A DNA stretch of 64,000 nt, taken from the NCBI RefSeq assembly GCF_005222205.1, contig NZ_CP032348.1, positions 399,001 to 463,000 on the forward strand, given 5' to 3'. A program made the translations under genes and the position numbers. Under the pieces are notes generated by a model, which worked only from the letters and a program-made list of their open reading frames with translations, searched no databases and had not been told where the DNA came from. Shown piece after piece: positions 26,922-35,301 of this stretch. Source of the DNA: Azospirillum brasilense (lineage in GTDB: Bacteria > Pseudomonadota > Alphaproteobacteria > Azospirillales > Azospirillaceae). How positions within the stretch are numbered: position 1 is the stretch's first letter; every line of letters starts with the position of its first letter.

Positions 26922-27728
26922 CTACGAACCGCCCTTCCCAGGCGCGCTGGAGACCGCACCGTACAGGTCCGGGCGGCGGTCCGCCAGATGCGTGCCGACC
27001 CGGCGCAGGGCGGGGTCGAGATCGACGGTCAGCAAAATCTCGCCGTCGCCGGCCCGCGCCAGCACCGATCCGTCCGGCGCCGCCACACTGCTGAGCCCGC
27101 AATAGCGCAACGTTCCCTCCCGCCCGCAGCGGTTGGCGTAGGCGACGAAGATACCGTTCTCGAAGGCGCGGGCGGGGACGATGGTGGTGGCGACGATCTC
27201 GTAGGGCGCCATCAGCGCGGTCGGCACCAGCAGCGCGTCCACCCCGGCCAGCGCGTGGCGGCGCACCAGTTCCGGGAACTCCACGTCGTAGCAGATCGCC
27301 ACGCTCACCCGCATCCCGCCAACCTCCGCGGTCGGGAAGGCGTCGCCGCCCGGCGCGAAGGAGCCGCGGTCGAGGTCGCCGTAGAGATGGGTCTTGCGCT
27401 GGTTCAGCAGGGGCCGCCCGTCCGCCCCGATCAGTTGCGCGGCGTTGTAAACGGCGCCGTCCGTCCCGCGCTCCGGATAGCCATAGAGGATGGCGATGCC
27501 ATGCCGCCGGGCCATCTCGGCGACCCGCGTGGCCATCAGCCCGTCCGCCGGCTCGGCCAGGGCGCGCACCGCCGCCGCGCCGATGTCGTAGCCGGTCAGG
27601 CCCATTTCCGGCCCGACCAGCAGGGCGGAGCCGAGCCCCGTCGCCTCCGCCGCCGCCCGCTCCAGACGGTCGAGGTTGCGGTGCGGCGCACCGGGCTCCG
27701 CGTCCGCCTGGAACAGGCTCAGCCGCAT
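26922..27728 (-). CDS. Nitrilase-superfamily carbon-nitrogen hydrolase (probable amidase)
   Basis: A 268-residue hydrolase with the complete Glu-Lys-Cys triad: Glu in LLVGPEMGLTGYD, Lys in NQRKTHLYGDLDRGSF and Cys in VAICYDVEFPELVRR. The spacing and the 'RKTHLYGD..SFAPG' stretch resemble aliphatic or R-amidases and the plant/bacterial omega-amidase group. The gene lies four bases after the ureohydrolase stop and 14 before the threonine ammonia-lyase start. Together with the ureohydrolase it could process a guanidino-amide such as 4-guanidinobutyramide; that is inference from context. Confidence 0.88.
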   Translation of the reverse strand: MRLSLFQADAEPGAPHRNLDRLERAAAEATGLGSALLVGPEMGLTGYDIGAAAVRALAEPADGLMATRVAEMARRHGIAILYGYPERGTDGAVYNAAQLIGADGRPLLNQRKTHLYGDLDRGSFAPGGDAFPTAEVGGMRVSVAICYDVEFPELVRRHALAGVDALLVPTALMAPYEIVATTIVPARAFENGIFVAYANRCGREGTLRYCGLSSVAAPDGSVLARAGDGEILLTVDLDPALRRVGTHLADRRPDLYGAVSSAPGKGGS

Positions 27729-27732
27729 GGCG

Positions 27733-28788
27733 TCAGCCTCGGCCCTGGCGTTTGGCGAGGGCCCGCACCGACAGGCAGAGGATTTCGAACAGCATCTGCG
27801 CGCCGGCGTGGGCGGTGTTGGTCGTCGCGTCGTACTGGGGCGCCACCTCCACCACGTCGCCGCCGATGATGTCCAGCCCGTCGAGCCCGCGCAGGATCGC
27901 CAGTGCCTCCCGCGTGGTCAGGCCGCCGACCTCCGGGGTGCCGGTGCCGGGGGCGAAGACCGGGTCCAGGCAATCGACGTCGAAGGAGACGTAGACCGGC
28001 CCGTCGCCCACCACCTTGCGCGCCGTCTCGATGACGCTGGCGATGCCGCGCTCCGGAATGTCCTCCGCGTGGATCACGGTCATGCCGCTGTCGTAGGAGA
28101 ACTCCCACAAATACTCGGTGCTGCCGCGGATGCCGATCTGCACCGTGCGCTCCGGGTCCAGCACGCCGTCCAGGACCGCCTGCCGGAACGGGCCGCCGTG
28201 GTGGAACTTGGCGCCCTCGTAGGGGCCGCCGGTGTCGCAATGGGCGTCGAAGTGGATCATGCCCACCGGACGCTCGCGGCCCAGCGCCTTGAGGATCGAA
28301 TAGGTGATGGAATGGTCGCCGCCCACCGACAGCGGGATGACGCCCGCGTCCATCACGCGGTTGTAGAAGGCCAGGATGTCGCCGTGGCACGCCTCCAGGC
28401 TGAAGCGGCTGGACAACGGTACGTCGCCGACATCGGCGAGCTTGCAGGAGGCCGCCGGGACCATGCGCAGGGCGTGCTCGTAGGGGCCGATGCGCTCCAT
28501 CCCGCGCACGGCGCGCGGGCCGAGGCGGGCGCCGGCCCGGTTGGTGACTCCCAGGTCCATCGGCACGCCGATCAGCGCGATGTCCAGCCCGCCGAAGTCC
28601 GCGGCGTCGGCCGCGTCGGGGCGGTAGGGGGCGTCAAGCAGGGTGGACACCCCGGCGAAGGGCTGCACCCGCTTGCCGCCGGAGAACTGGAGGGCGGCAA
28701 CCCGCTGGAACTCCGGATCGTGGAAGTCGTCGCCGCCGGAGCCGCTGTACTTCGTACGCAAACGATCAAGCTTCTGAGGGTCGATCAT
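27733..28788 (-). CDS. Agmatinase-family ureohydrolase (guanidinobutyrase-like)
   Basis: A 351-residue manganese-type ureohydrolase. Metal ligands lie in PLSVGGDHSITYS, GMIHFDAHCDTG and VYVSFDVDCLDPVFAPGTG; GVTNRAGARLGPRAVR is the usual substrate-side helix. The N-terminal extension of about 60 residues (DPQKLDRLRTKYSGSGGDDF) is longer than in E. coli agmatinase and recalls guanidinobutyrase, guanidinopropionase or related enzymes. The product is urea plus an amine or amino acid. It sits in the same operon as a polyamine-type ABC system and an amidase, which suggests a guanidino compound is imported and degraded. The exact substrate cannot be told from sequence. Confidence 0.9.
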   Translation of the reverse strand: MIDPQKLDRLRTKYSGSGGDDFHDPEFQRVAALQFSGGKRVQPFAGVSTLLDAPYRPDAADAADFGGLDIALIGVPMDLGVTNRAGARLGPRAVRGMERIGPYEHALRMVPAASCKLADVGDVPLSSRFSLEACHGDILAFYNRVMDAGVIPLSVGGDHSITYSILKALGRERPVGMIHFDAHCDTGGPYEGAKFHHGGPFRQAVLDGVLDPERTVQIGIRGSTEYLWEFSYDSGMTVIHAEDIPERGIASVIETARKVVGDGPVYVSFDVDCLDPVFAPGTGTPEVGGLTTREALAILRGLDGLDIIGGDVVEVAPQYDATTNTAHAGAQMLFEILCLSVRALAKRQGRG

Positions 28789-28837
28789 CGTCCGGATCTC
28801 TTTGAAAATGGAAAGGGTTATCAGTCGTTCTTCGACG

Positions 28838-29638
28838 TCAGTCGTTTTTGGCCCAGGCGCCGAGCAGGCGGGGCAGGTCGCCGAACCACGCGATCAGCCC
28901 GAAGACCACCGCCGTCAGCGACACGAACAGCACCGTCACGGCGGCCATGGTCGGGGTGTAGCCGTAGCGGAGCGCGTTGAAGATCTTGATGGGCAGCGTT
29001 TCCAGCGTGAAGCCGACCACCATGTAGGCCACGATGTACTCGTTCAGCGACAGCACGAAGGCGAAGGCGAAGCCGGAGATCACGTAGGGCCGCACCAGCG
29101 GCATCACCACCGTGCGCAGCACCGTCCGGTCGTCCGCCCCCATGGTCGCCGCGGCCTCCACATAGGAGCGGTCCACCGCGCCGAAGCCCAGTGACAGCGT
29201 GACCAGCGGCAGCGTCACGAAGAACACCGCGTGGCTGACCACCACCGTCCAGGGCGACCCGTATTCCCCCACCGCCGCCCAGAAGCTGAGGAATCCCAGG
29301 GCGGTGATGACCGGCGGCAGAATGAAGGGCGTCATGCCCAGCACCTCGAACGCCCGCGCCCAGGGCGCGCGCCAGCGCCACAGGAACCAGGCCAGCGGGA
29401 AGGCGATCAGCACCGCCAGCGCCGCCGACAGGGTGGCGACGACGAGGCTGGTGATCAGCGCGCCGCGCCAGCCGGGATCGGTGAAGACCTCCGCGTACCA
29501 GGCGAGCGAGAAGCCCTGCGGCGGGAAGGTCAGCGACTTCTTCTCGTTCACTGAGACGCCGGCCACCACCAGGATGGGGGCGGCGAGGACCAGGGCGATC
29601 AGGCCGGCGGCCAGGGAATTCAGCGTGCGCATCAGCAT
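28838..29638 (-). CDS. Polyamine-type ABC transporter permease (PotC-like)
   Basis: A 266-residue permease. TM1 is SLAAGLIALVLAAPILVVAG, followed by the FPPQGFSLAWYAEVF motif of PotC-type subunits. The EAA loop reads YVEAAATMGADDRTVLRTVV, and LSLNEYIVAYMVVGFTLETLPIKIF is a family hallmark. The ATG shares its A with the TGA of the upstream permease (TGATG), implying translational coupling. An alternative Met two codons later exists. Confidence 0.93.
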   Translation of the reverse strand: MLMRTLNSLAAGLIALVLAAPILVVAGVSVNEKKSLTFPPQGFSLAWYAEVFTDPGWRGALITSLVVATLSAALAVLIAFPLAWFLWRWRAPWARAFEVLGMTPFILPPVITALGFLSFWAAVGEYGSPWTVVVSHAVFFVTLPLVTLSLGFGAVDRSYVEAAATMGADDRTVLRTVVMPLVRPYVISGFAFAFVLSLNEYIVAYMVVGFTLETLPIKIFNALRYGYTPTMAAVTVLFVSLTAVVFGLIAWFGDLPRLLGAWAKND

Positions 29639-30492
29639 CAGGCCGTCTCCTCCCGCCGCCCGGCGAGCAGCGCCAGCCCGACCAGGGCGAGGCTGACCAG
29701 CACCAGGAAGACGGCCATGGCCGCCGCGAAGGGCATGTTGGACTGGTAGATCGCCTGATCGGTGATCAGCACCGACAGCGTCCAGTGCTGCGGCCGTCCC
29801 AGAAGCTGCGGCAGCAGGTAGGAGCCGAGCGCGAAGACGAACACCATGATCGTGGTCGCCACGATGGTGTTGCGCAGCCCCGGCACCACCACCGTGAAGA
29901 AGGCGCGCAGCGGCGAGGAGCCGAGCGTGCGCGCCGCCTCCTCCAGATAGGGGTCGAGGCGGGCGAGCGCCGGGTAGAGCACCAGCACCGTGTAGGGGAA
30001 GGCCTGATAGACCAGCCCGGCCAGCAGCGCGCCAAAGCTCGGGCTGAGCGATTGCGGTTCGGCCATCAGGCCCAGCGCCACGAACAGGTTGGTGATGCCC
30101 GCGGTGCGCGACAGCAGCGTGGACCAGGCGAAGCCGATGATGACTTCCGACAGCGACAGGATCGACAGCAGGAAGACCAGCCAGCGGATCTGCGCGCCGC
30201 GCGGCAGCTTGACCAGCCGGTAGGTGAAGGGGAAGGCGATGCCCACCGACAACACCGCGACCAGGGCCGCCAGCCCCAGCGAGAAGGACATCACCCCGCC
30301 GAAGAAGGCGGTCAGGAACCGCTCGTAGTTGGCGAAGACGAGGTCCGGCTCGTAGAAGCCGCCGGGCACGCGCCGGAAGACGCTGACCGCGATCATCAGG
30401 CTGAAGGGGATGACGAAGAAGACGACCAGCATCAGCGCCGGGAACAGGATCGGCGCGTGCTCGGCCAGGCCACGGGGCGCGCGGCGGATCAT
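29638..30492 (-). CDS. Polyamine-type ABC transporter permease (PotB-like)
   Basis: A 284-residue permease. Starts with RAPRGLAEHAPILFPALMLV and has FVIPFSLMIAVSVFRR, then a periplasmic segment with VFANYERFLTAFF. The EAA loop reads LEEAARTLGSSPLRAFFTVV and LPQLLGRPQHWTLSVLI is a conserved late motif. Six membrane helices are expected. It overlaps both the ATPase gene upstream (four bases) and the PotC-like gene downstream. Confidence 0.93.
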   Translation of the reverse strand: MIRRAPRGLAEHAPILFPALMLVVFFVIPFSLMIAVSVFRRVPGGFYEPDLVFANYERFLTAFFGGVMSFSLGLAALVAVLSVGIAFPFTYRLVKLPRGAQIRWLVFLLSILSLSEVIIGFAWSTLLSRTAGITNLFVALGLMAEPQSLSPSFGALLAGLVYQAFPYTVLVLYPALARLDPYLEEAARTLGSSPLRAFFTVVVPGLRNTIVATTIMVFVFALGSYLLPQLLGRPQHWTLSVLITDQAIYQSNMPFAAAMAVFLVLVSLALVGLALLAGRREETA

Positions 30493-31550
30493 TGCGGGCG
30501 CTCCGCCATCGGCGGCAGCACGACGCAGGCCGCCGGGGGGAACTCCACCGCCAGGGCGCCGCCGGGGGCGACCGGAGGGCGGTCCTGCGGACGCGACAGC
30601 GCGACGATCTCCCGCCCGGCAACATCGATGCGGAACTCCACGCTGGCGCCGAGGTCGCGCATGAAGGACAGCGTGCCGGTCAGCCGGTTCGGCCCGTCGG
30701 TTCCCGCCGGGTGGACGACGACGTCCTCCGGGCGGACCGACAGCAGGACGCGGCCGGTCGGCGGCAGGTCGGGCAGGTGCAGGGTGCCGCCGGGCACGGC
30801 GGCGGTGCCGGGAGCGGTGACCTCGCCCTCCAGCAGGTTGGTCATGCCGATGAAGTCGGCGACGAAGGCGTCGGCGGGCTGGCGGTAGACCTCCATCGGC
30901 GGGGCGGCCTGATGGATGCGGCCCTGCGACATCACCACCACGAGGTCGGCCATGGTCATCGCCTCGCGCTGGTCGTGGGTGACGACGATGGTGGTGATGC
31001 CCAGCCGCTGCTGGAGCTGCTTCAGCTCGATCTGCATGGCCTCGCGCAGCTTGGCGTCGAGCGCCGACAGCGGCTCGTCCAGCAGGAACAGCTTGGGCGA
31101 CAGGGCCAGCGCGCGGGCGATCGCGACGCGCTGCCGCTGCCCGCCCGAGAGCTTGGAGACGGGCCGGTCGGCGACGCCGGGCAGGCGCACCAGCTCCAGC
31201 AGCTCGTCGGCGCGCTTGCGCTGCTCGGCCTTCGTGGCGCCGCGGATGCGCAGGGGGTAGGCGATGTTCTCGCCCGCCGTCAGGTGCGGGAAGAGGGCCA
31301 GCGACTGGAACACCATGCCGAATTCCCGCGTGTGAGCGGGGGCCGTGGTGATGTCGCGCCCGTCGATGACCAGCCGCCCGCCGGAGGGGTCCTCCAGCCC
31401 GGCGATCATGCGCAGGAGTGTCGTCTTCCCGCAGCCGGACGGGCCGAGCAGGCAGACGAATTGCCCGTGCGGGATGCGCAGCGACGCGCCGTGCACCGCG
31501 GTCACGGGACCGTATCGTTTGGTGAGACCGTCGAGGACAAGGGCTGACAT
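30489..31550 (-). CDS. Polyamine-type ABC transporter ATP-binding protein (PotA-like)
   Basis: A 353-residue ATPase. Walker A GPSGCGKTTLLRMIAG, signature SGGQRQRVAIARALA, Walker B LFLLDEPLSALDAKLRE and the H-loop VVTHDQREAM are intact. A C-terminal TOBE-type domain (VLLSVRPEDVVVHP, ASVEFRIDVAGREIVALS) completes the PotA/FbpC layout. The gene is the second of the operon, following the binding-protein gene and REP copy F, and overlaps the PotB-like gene. Confidence 0.93.
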   Translation of the reverse strand: MSALVLDGLTKRYGPVTAVHGASLRIPHGQFVCLLGPSGCGKTTLLRMIAGLEDPSGGRLVIDGRDITTAPAHTREFGMVFQSLALFPHLTAGENIAYPLRIRGATKAEQRKRADELLELVRLPGVADRPVSKLSGGQRQRVAIARALALSPKLFLLDEPLSALDAKLREAMQIELKQLQQRLGITTIVVTHDQREAMTMADLVVVMSQGRIHQAAPPMEVYRQPADAFVADFIGMTNLLEGEVTAPGTAAVPGGTLHLPDLPPTGRVLLSVRPEDVVVHPAGTDGPNRLTGTLSFMRDLGASVEFRIDVAGREIVALSRPQDRPPVAPGGALAVEFPPAACVVLPPMAERPQ

Positions 31551-31582
31551 GGGATGGCTTATATTGATTGGAGCTGGATATT

Positions 31583-31713
31583 CCCTCTCCCCTCTGGGGA
31601 GAGGGTTAGGGTGAGGGGGCGCCCATAGGGCGTCAACGCAGCCTCATTGCAGTGCGTGTCCGGCCTGCGGCCGCCCCCTCATCCCATACCCTTCTCCCCA
31701 GAGGGGAGAAGGG
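31583..31713. repeat. REP-like palindromic element, copy F, between binding-protein and ATPase genes
   Basis: Paired inverted modules: CCCTCTCCCCTCTGGGGAGA near 31583 and CTTCTCCCCAGAGGGGAGAA ending at 31713. It begins seven bases after the binding-protein stop (31721 on the minus strand) and ends 32 bases before the PotA-like start. Confidence 0.88.
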
Positions 31714-31720
31714 CCTTCAC

Positions 31721-32842
31721 TCACCCGACGATCATTTCCGTCCACTTCTGGTTCAGCCAGTCGGACTTGCTCGTGTACAGGTCGTAGCGCGGGATGATCG
31801 GCGCGATGTCGGAGGACACGGCGGCGAACTCCTGGTCGGTCAGGTCGGTCAGCTTGCGGTCGATGGTCGGGGCGGTGCCGACCTTGCGCGACAGCAGGGC
31901 CTGGATCGACGGCTGGCACATGTAGTCCACGAAGACATGCGCGAGATCGCCGGCCTTGGACGCGCGGGTGACCGCCCAGCTTCCCGAGTCGAGGATGCCG
32001 CCCTCCTTCGGGAAGGTCGAGCGCACCGGCTGGCCGTCCGCGGCGGCGAGGCCGGTCACGTCGTGGTAGTACTGGCCCATCGGGATCTCGCCGGACTTCA
32101 GCGAGGCCTCGAACTGCGCCTCGTCGCGGTACCAGAGCTTCACGTTGGACTTCAGCTCCGCCAGCTTCTTGAAGCAGTCGAGCTGCCCCTGCTCGCTGTC
32201 CAGGTGCTTGGTGCCGCCGAAGAAGGTGGCCGCCGTGACCTCCAGCAGGAAGCTGTTGCTGACCAGCGCCAGCAGGCCGAGCTTGTCCTTGTTCGCCGGG
32301 TCCCACAGCGCCGCCCAGCTGTCCGGGGCCTGCGGGTAGCTCTTGGTGTTGGTGACCAGCGTGATGTACCAGGACACCGCGCCGATGCCGCTGACCTTGC
32401 CGTCCGGATACTTGTTGACGAGGTGGGGGACGACCTTGGCGGCGTTGGGAATCTTCGACAGGTCGAAGGGCGCCCACAGCTCCGCCGAGGCCCCCTTCAG
32501 CATCGCCACCTGCGACATCATCGAGACGTCGGCGGGCGCCTGACGGGCGCGGGCCGCCTGTTCGAGCTGGACCAGCCACGCCTCGCCGGTCGGCTCGGCG
32601 ATGGCTTCCACCGTGATGCCGGTGGCCTTGGAGAATTCCGGGAAGATGTGCTTTTCGAAGGATTCCTTGAAGTAGCCGCCGTAGACGCCGACCTTCAGCG
32701 TCTTCGACTGGGCGCGGACGATGTTCGGAAAACCGATGGCGGCCACGGTGGCCAGCGTGCCCGCTCCGGCCAGAACGGCGCGCCGGCTGATGCCGCCGGT
32801 CAAAGCGGCGTGAAGTCCCTGCTTACCCGTCGTCTCGTTCAT
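31721..32842 (-). CDS. Polyamine-type ABC transporter substrate-binding protein
   Basis: A 373-residue periplasmic protein. GISRRAVLAGAGTLATVAAI is a clear Tat signal, with cleavage near VRA-QSK. The mature protein begins KTLKVGVYGGYFKESFEKHI and is of the PotD/SBP-8 type: GIGAVSWYITLVTNTKSYPQ, APDSWAALWDPANKDKLGLL and GSWAVTRASKAGDLAHVFVD. It heads the operon potD-REP-potA-potB-potC-ureohydrolase-amidase-threonine ammonia-lyase and is divergent from a LysR gene, with a well-formed operator between them. The ligand may be a polyamine or a guanidino compound. Confidence 0.92.
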   Translation of the reverse strand: MNETTGKQGLHAALTGGISRRAVLAGAGTLATVAAIGFPNIVRAQSKTLKVGVYGGYFKESFEKHIFPEFSKATGITVEAIAEPTGEAWLVQLEQAARARQAPADVSMMSQVAMLKGASAELWAPFDLSKIPNAAKVVPHLVNKYPDGKVSGIGAVSWYITLVTNTKSYPQAPDSWAALWDPANKDKLGLLALVSNSFLLEVTAATFFGGTKHLDSEQGQLDCFKKLAELKSNVKLWYRDEAQFEASLKSGEIPMGQYYHDVTGLAAADGQPVRSTFPKEGGILDSGSWAVTRASKAGDLAHVFVDYMCQPSIQALLSRKVGTAPTIDRKLTDLTDQEFAAVSSDIAPIIPRYDLYTSKSDWLNQKWTEMIVG

Positions 32843-32947
32843 GGATGCGACCTTTCCTTGCGGACGAGCTTATCTGTTCGTGAGGCCAGCATTGCGGCCT
32901 GCGATCATTAGACCCCCGGCGCCGTTGCCCGAAAATCAGAAAGTTTT

Positions 32948-32978
32948 GTATCTTACTTCGATACGGGTCGAAGTATCG
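32948..32978. promoter_or_regulatory. LysR-type operator in the divergent intergenic region
   Basis: Two overlapping palindromes: TACTTCGA-N6-TCGAAGTA (32954-32975) and CGATAC-N8-GTATCG (32959-32978), preceded by GTATC at 32948-32952, which pairs with GATAC at 32960-32964. The result is GTATC/GATAC half-sites repeating every 12-13 bases. It lies 106 bases from the binding-protein start and about 45 from the LysR start. Confidence 0.65.
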
Positions 32979-33020
32979 GGTGGTCCGGACCCGGCGGGCG
33001 GGGCAGGGGAGGGCGGCGTT

Positions 33021-33971
33021 GTGGCGATGATGCAGCTGGAAACCGTGGATCTGCGCCTGTTGCGGTTGTTCATGACCATCGTCGAGGCCGGTGGATTCAG
33101 TGCGGCGCAGAGCGAACTGAACCTGTCGCTGTCCACCATCTCCACCCATTTCGCCGATCTGGAGACGCGGCTGGGCCTGCGGCTGTGCCGGCGGGGACGG
33201 TCGGGATTCCAGCTCACCCCGGAAGGGCAGGCGGTCTATGACGAGGCGCGGCGCGTGTTCGACACACTGGAGCGGTTCCGCGGGCGGGTGCGCGGCCTGC
33301 GCGAGCGGTTGACCGGCACGCTGGCGGTCGGGCTGGTCGACAACACGCTGACCGACCCGCGCGCCCCGCTGGAGCGCGTCTTCGCCCGCTTCACCGAGGC
33401 GGCGCCGGAGGTCTCGCTGATCATCAACGTGCGCCCGCCGAACGAACTTCTGCGCGACGTCATCGGCGGGCAGCTCCAGCTCGCCATCGCCAGCTTCCCG
33501 CGCATCGTGCCCAGCCTGTCCTACCAGGACCTCTACAACGAGACGATCCACTTCTGCGTGGCGGACGGGCACCCGCTGTTCACCCTGCCGGACGAGGCCG
33601 TCGACCTCGACGAAATCCGCCGCTACCGGCTGGTCGCGCGCAGCTACTGGGGATCGCGCGACCTGAAGATCTTCGCCATTTCAACGCCCAAGGCGACGGT
33701 CAGCGACATGGAGGGGGCGGCGCGGCTGATCCTGTCCGGCGCCTACGCCGGCTATCTGCCGGACCATTACGCGGCGCCCTACGTCAAGGCCGGGCGGCTG
33801 CGGGTGCTGCTGCCTAAGGTCCTGTCCTATCAGGCGCCCTTCCAGGTGGCTTACGACGCCAACCGGTCCAAGAGCCCGGTGGTGGACCTGTTCATCGCCC
33901 TGACCCGCGAGGAGATGACCGCGCCGGAATTCCGGAGCGGCCCGGGCCATCACCCGGCCCGTCAGATGTGA
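33021..33971 (+). CDS. LysR-family transcriptional regulator of the adjacent operon
   Basis: A roughly 316-residue LysR regulator. The N-terminal winged helix reads VDLRLLRLFMTIVEAGGFSA, then LNLSLSTISTHFADLETRLG with the recognition helix, and LCRRGRSGFQLTPEGQAVYD. An effector-binding domain follows (GTLAVGLVDNTLTDPRAPLE). The start is GTG at 33021, seven bases after GGGGAGGG; ATGs at 33027 and 33030 are alternatives. It is divergent from the ABC operon and should regulate it. Its stop overlaps the convergent cysE stop by ten bases. Confidence 0.92.
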   Translation: MAMMQLETVDLRLLRLFMTIVEAGGFSAAQSELNLSLSTISTHFADLETRLGLRLCRRGRSGFQLTPEGQAVYDEARRVFDTLERFRGRVRGLRERLTGTLAVGLVDNTLTDPRAPLERVFARFTEAAPEVSLIINVRPPNELLRDVIGGQLQLAIASFPRIVPSLSYQDLYNETIHFCVADGHPLFTLPDEAVDLDEIRRYRLVARSYWGSRDLKIFAISTPKATVSDMEGAARLILSGAYAGYLPDHYAAPYVKAGRLRVLLPKVLSYQAPFQVAYDANRSKSPVVDLFIALTREEMTAPEFRSGPGHHPARQM

Positions 33972-34846
33972 TACTCCGGCTCCGGCACTGTCTGGTCCAT
34001 GGCAAGCGCCGGCACCGTGTCGCGGCACCAGCCGACGATCCGCGCCGGGACGCCGACCACGGTGGCGCAGGGCGGCACGTCCTTCAGCACGACGCTGCCG
34101 GCCCCGACCTTGGCGCGGCTGCCGATCTCGATGTTGCCGAGAATTTTGGCCCCGGCCGACAGCAGGACGCCGTCGCGCACCTTCGGGTGGCGGTCGCCAT
34201 GCTCCTTGCCGGTGCCGCCGAGCGTGACCTCCTGAAGGATCGACACGTCGTTGCCGACGACCGCGGTTTCGCCGATCACCACGCCGGTGCCGTGGTCGAT
34301 GAAGACGCCGCGCCCGACCGGGACCGCCGGGTGGATGTCCACCGCGAAGACCTCCGACACCCGGCTCTGCAGGAAGTGGGCGAGGTCGCGCCGCTCGCGC
34401 CGCCACAGCCAGTGGCCGATGCGGTGCCATTCCAGCGCGTGGAAGCCCTTGTAGTAGAGGAAGGGCGTCAGGCAGTTGTCCGCCGCCGGGTCGCGCGTGC
34501 AGATGGCCTGGAGGTCGGAGCAGGCTTCCTCGACGATGCAGGGCGCGTCGGCGACCGCCGAGCGCACGAGCATCGCCAGCTGGTCGGCGGAGATGTAGGA
34601 GTCGCCCAGCTTGCGCGCCAGCAGGCTGCCCAGCGCCGACGGGAAGTCATGGTGCAGCAGGATGGCGGTGTCGATGAAGGGGCGCAGCCAAGGCTCCTTG
34701 ACGACGACGTTCTCCGCCTCGGCGCGCAGCATCGCCCACATGCCGTCGACGCCCTCCAGAAGGGGCGACTCCGGGCGGTCCAGCTCCTTGAGGTCCCGGT
34801 CCTTAAGGCCCTGATCCTTAAAGCAGGGGGCGACGATGTGATTCAT
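33962..34846 (-). CDS. cysE: Serine O-acetyltransferase
   Basis: A 294-residue CysE, acetylating serine with acetyl-CoA for cysteine synthesis. The N-terminal helical domain is followed by left-handed beta-helix hexapeptide repeats: VFAVDIHPAVPVGRGVFIDH (catalytic His and Asp region), GTGVVIGETAVVGNDVSILQ and GAKILGNIEIGSRAKVGAGS. The C-terminus ends in isoleucine (PEPEYHI), the residue that in this family inserts into the CysK active site to form the cysteine synthase complex. The start at 34846 is assumed; the N-terminal 30 residues are charged and variable. Confidence 0.94.
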   Translation of the reverse strand: MNHIVAPCFKDQGLKDRDLKELDRPESPLLEGVDGMWAMLRAEAENVVVKEPWLRPFIDTAILLHHDFPSALGSLLARKLGDSYISADQLAMLVRSAVADAPCIVEEACSDLQAICTRDPAADNCLTPFLYYKGFHALEWHRIGHWLWRRERRDLAHFLQSRVSEVFAVDIHPAVPVGRGVFIDHGTGVVIGETAVVGNDVSILQEVTLGGTGKEHGDRHPKVRDGVLLSAGAKILGNIEIGSRAKVGAGSVVLKDVPPCATVVGVPARIVGWCRDTVPALAMDQTVPEPEYHI

Positions 34847-35301
34847 GGTACGCGTGTCCTGATGTTCCCGACCGGTCCGGCCGTCGGTCCGGTCATGGGG
34901 CCTTCAACAGGCCGGACGGAAGCCTAGCACGCCGCTTTCCGGAAGGGGAGCCATGTCGTGGGAAATGAAGGGCCACCACGAATTTTTGCACATTTTCACA
35001 CTGTGAAAACTCCCTGTCCACTCAGACAGCCTCATCCGCGCAGCGGGCGGGGTTTCCAAGTGATCACCCAGTCTCCGGTGCAGGGGGACCCGACCTGCCT
35101 GCTCCTGATGCCGGCCCATGGTTTTCGGCGTGCCGTCTAGAGCCCCTGGAGGGCGCGCTGCTTGACGCTGGAAACCATCGCCCCGCTCGGCAATAATGCG
35201 GCAATCATGCCGCCCGCCTTGTCCGAAAGACCAGCTCGGACAGACCAGTGGGAGACCATCTGGATGCTTCGGCTCATACATCACGCCTTGGAAAACGACC
35301 C
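34847..35301. other. 455-base intergenic region without a supported gene
   Basis: It contains the promoter side of cysE, the 17-base palindrome at 34993-35009 and a small hairpin GCGGCA-ATCA-TGCCGC at 35198-35213. A + strand frame from 34958 (60 codons) has no Shine-Dalgarno and an unconvincing composition. I see no tRNA or repeat here. Confidence 0.5.
34993..35009. promoter_or_regulatory. 17-base palindrome, possible operator
   Basis: TTTTCACACTGTGAAAA is perfectly symmetric except for its central base. It lies about 147 bases upstream of cysE and 293 bases upstream of the gene at 35302. The binding protein is not known. Confidence 0.45.

Noticed and set aside
34958..35140. 60-codon + strand frame in the cysE upstream region
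   Set aside because: No ribosome binding site, spans a palindrome, and composition does not resemble a protein.
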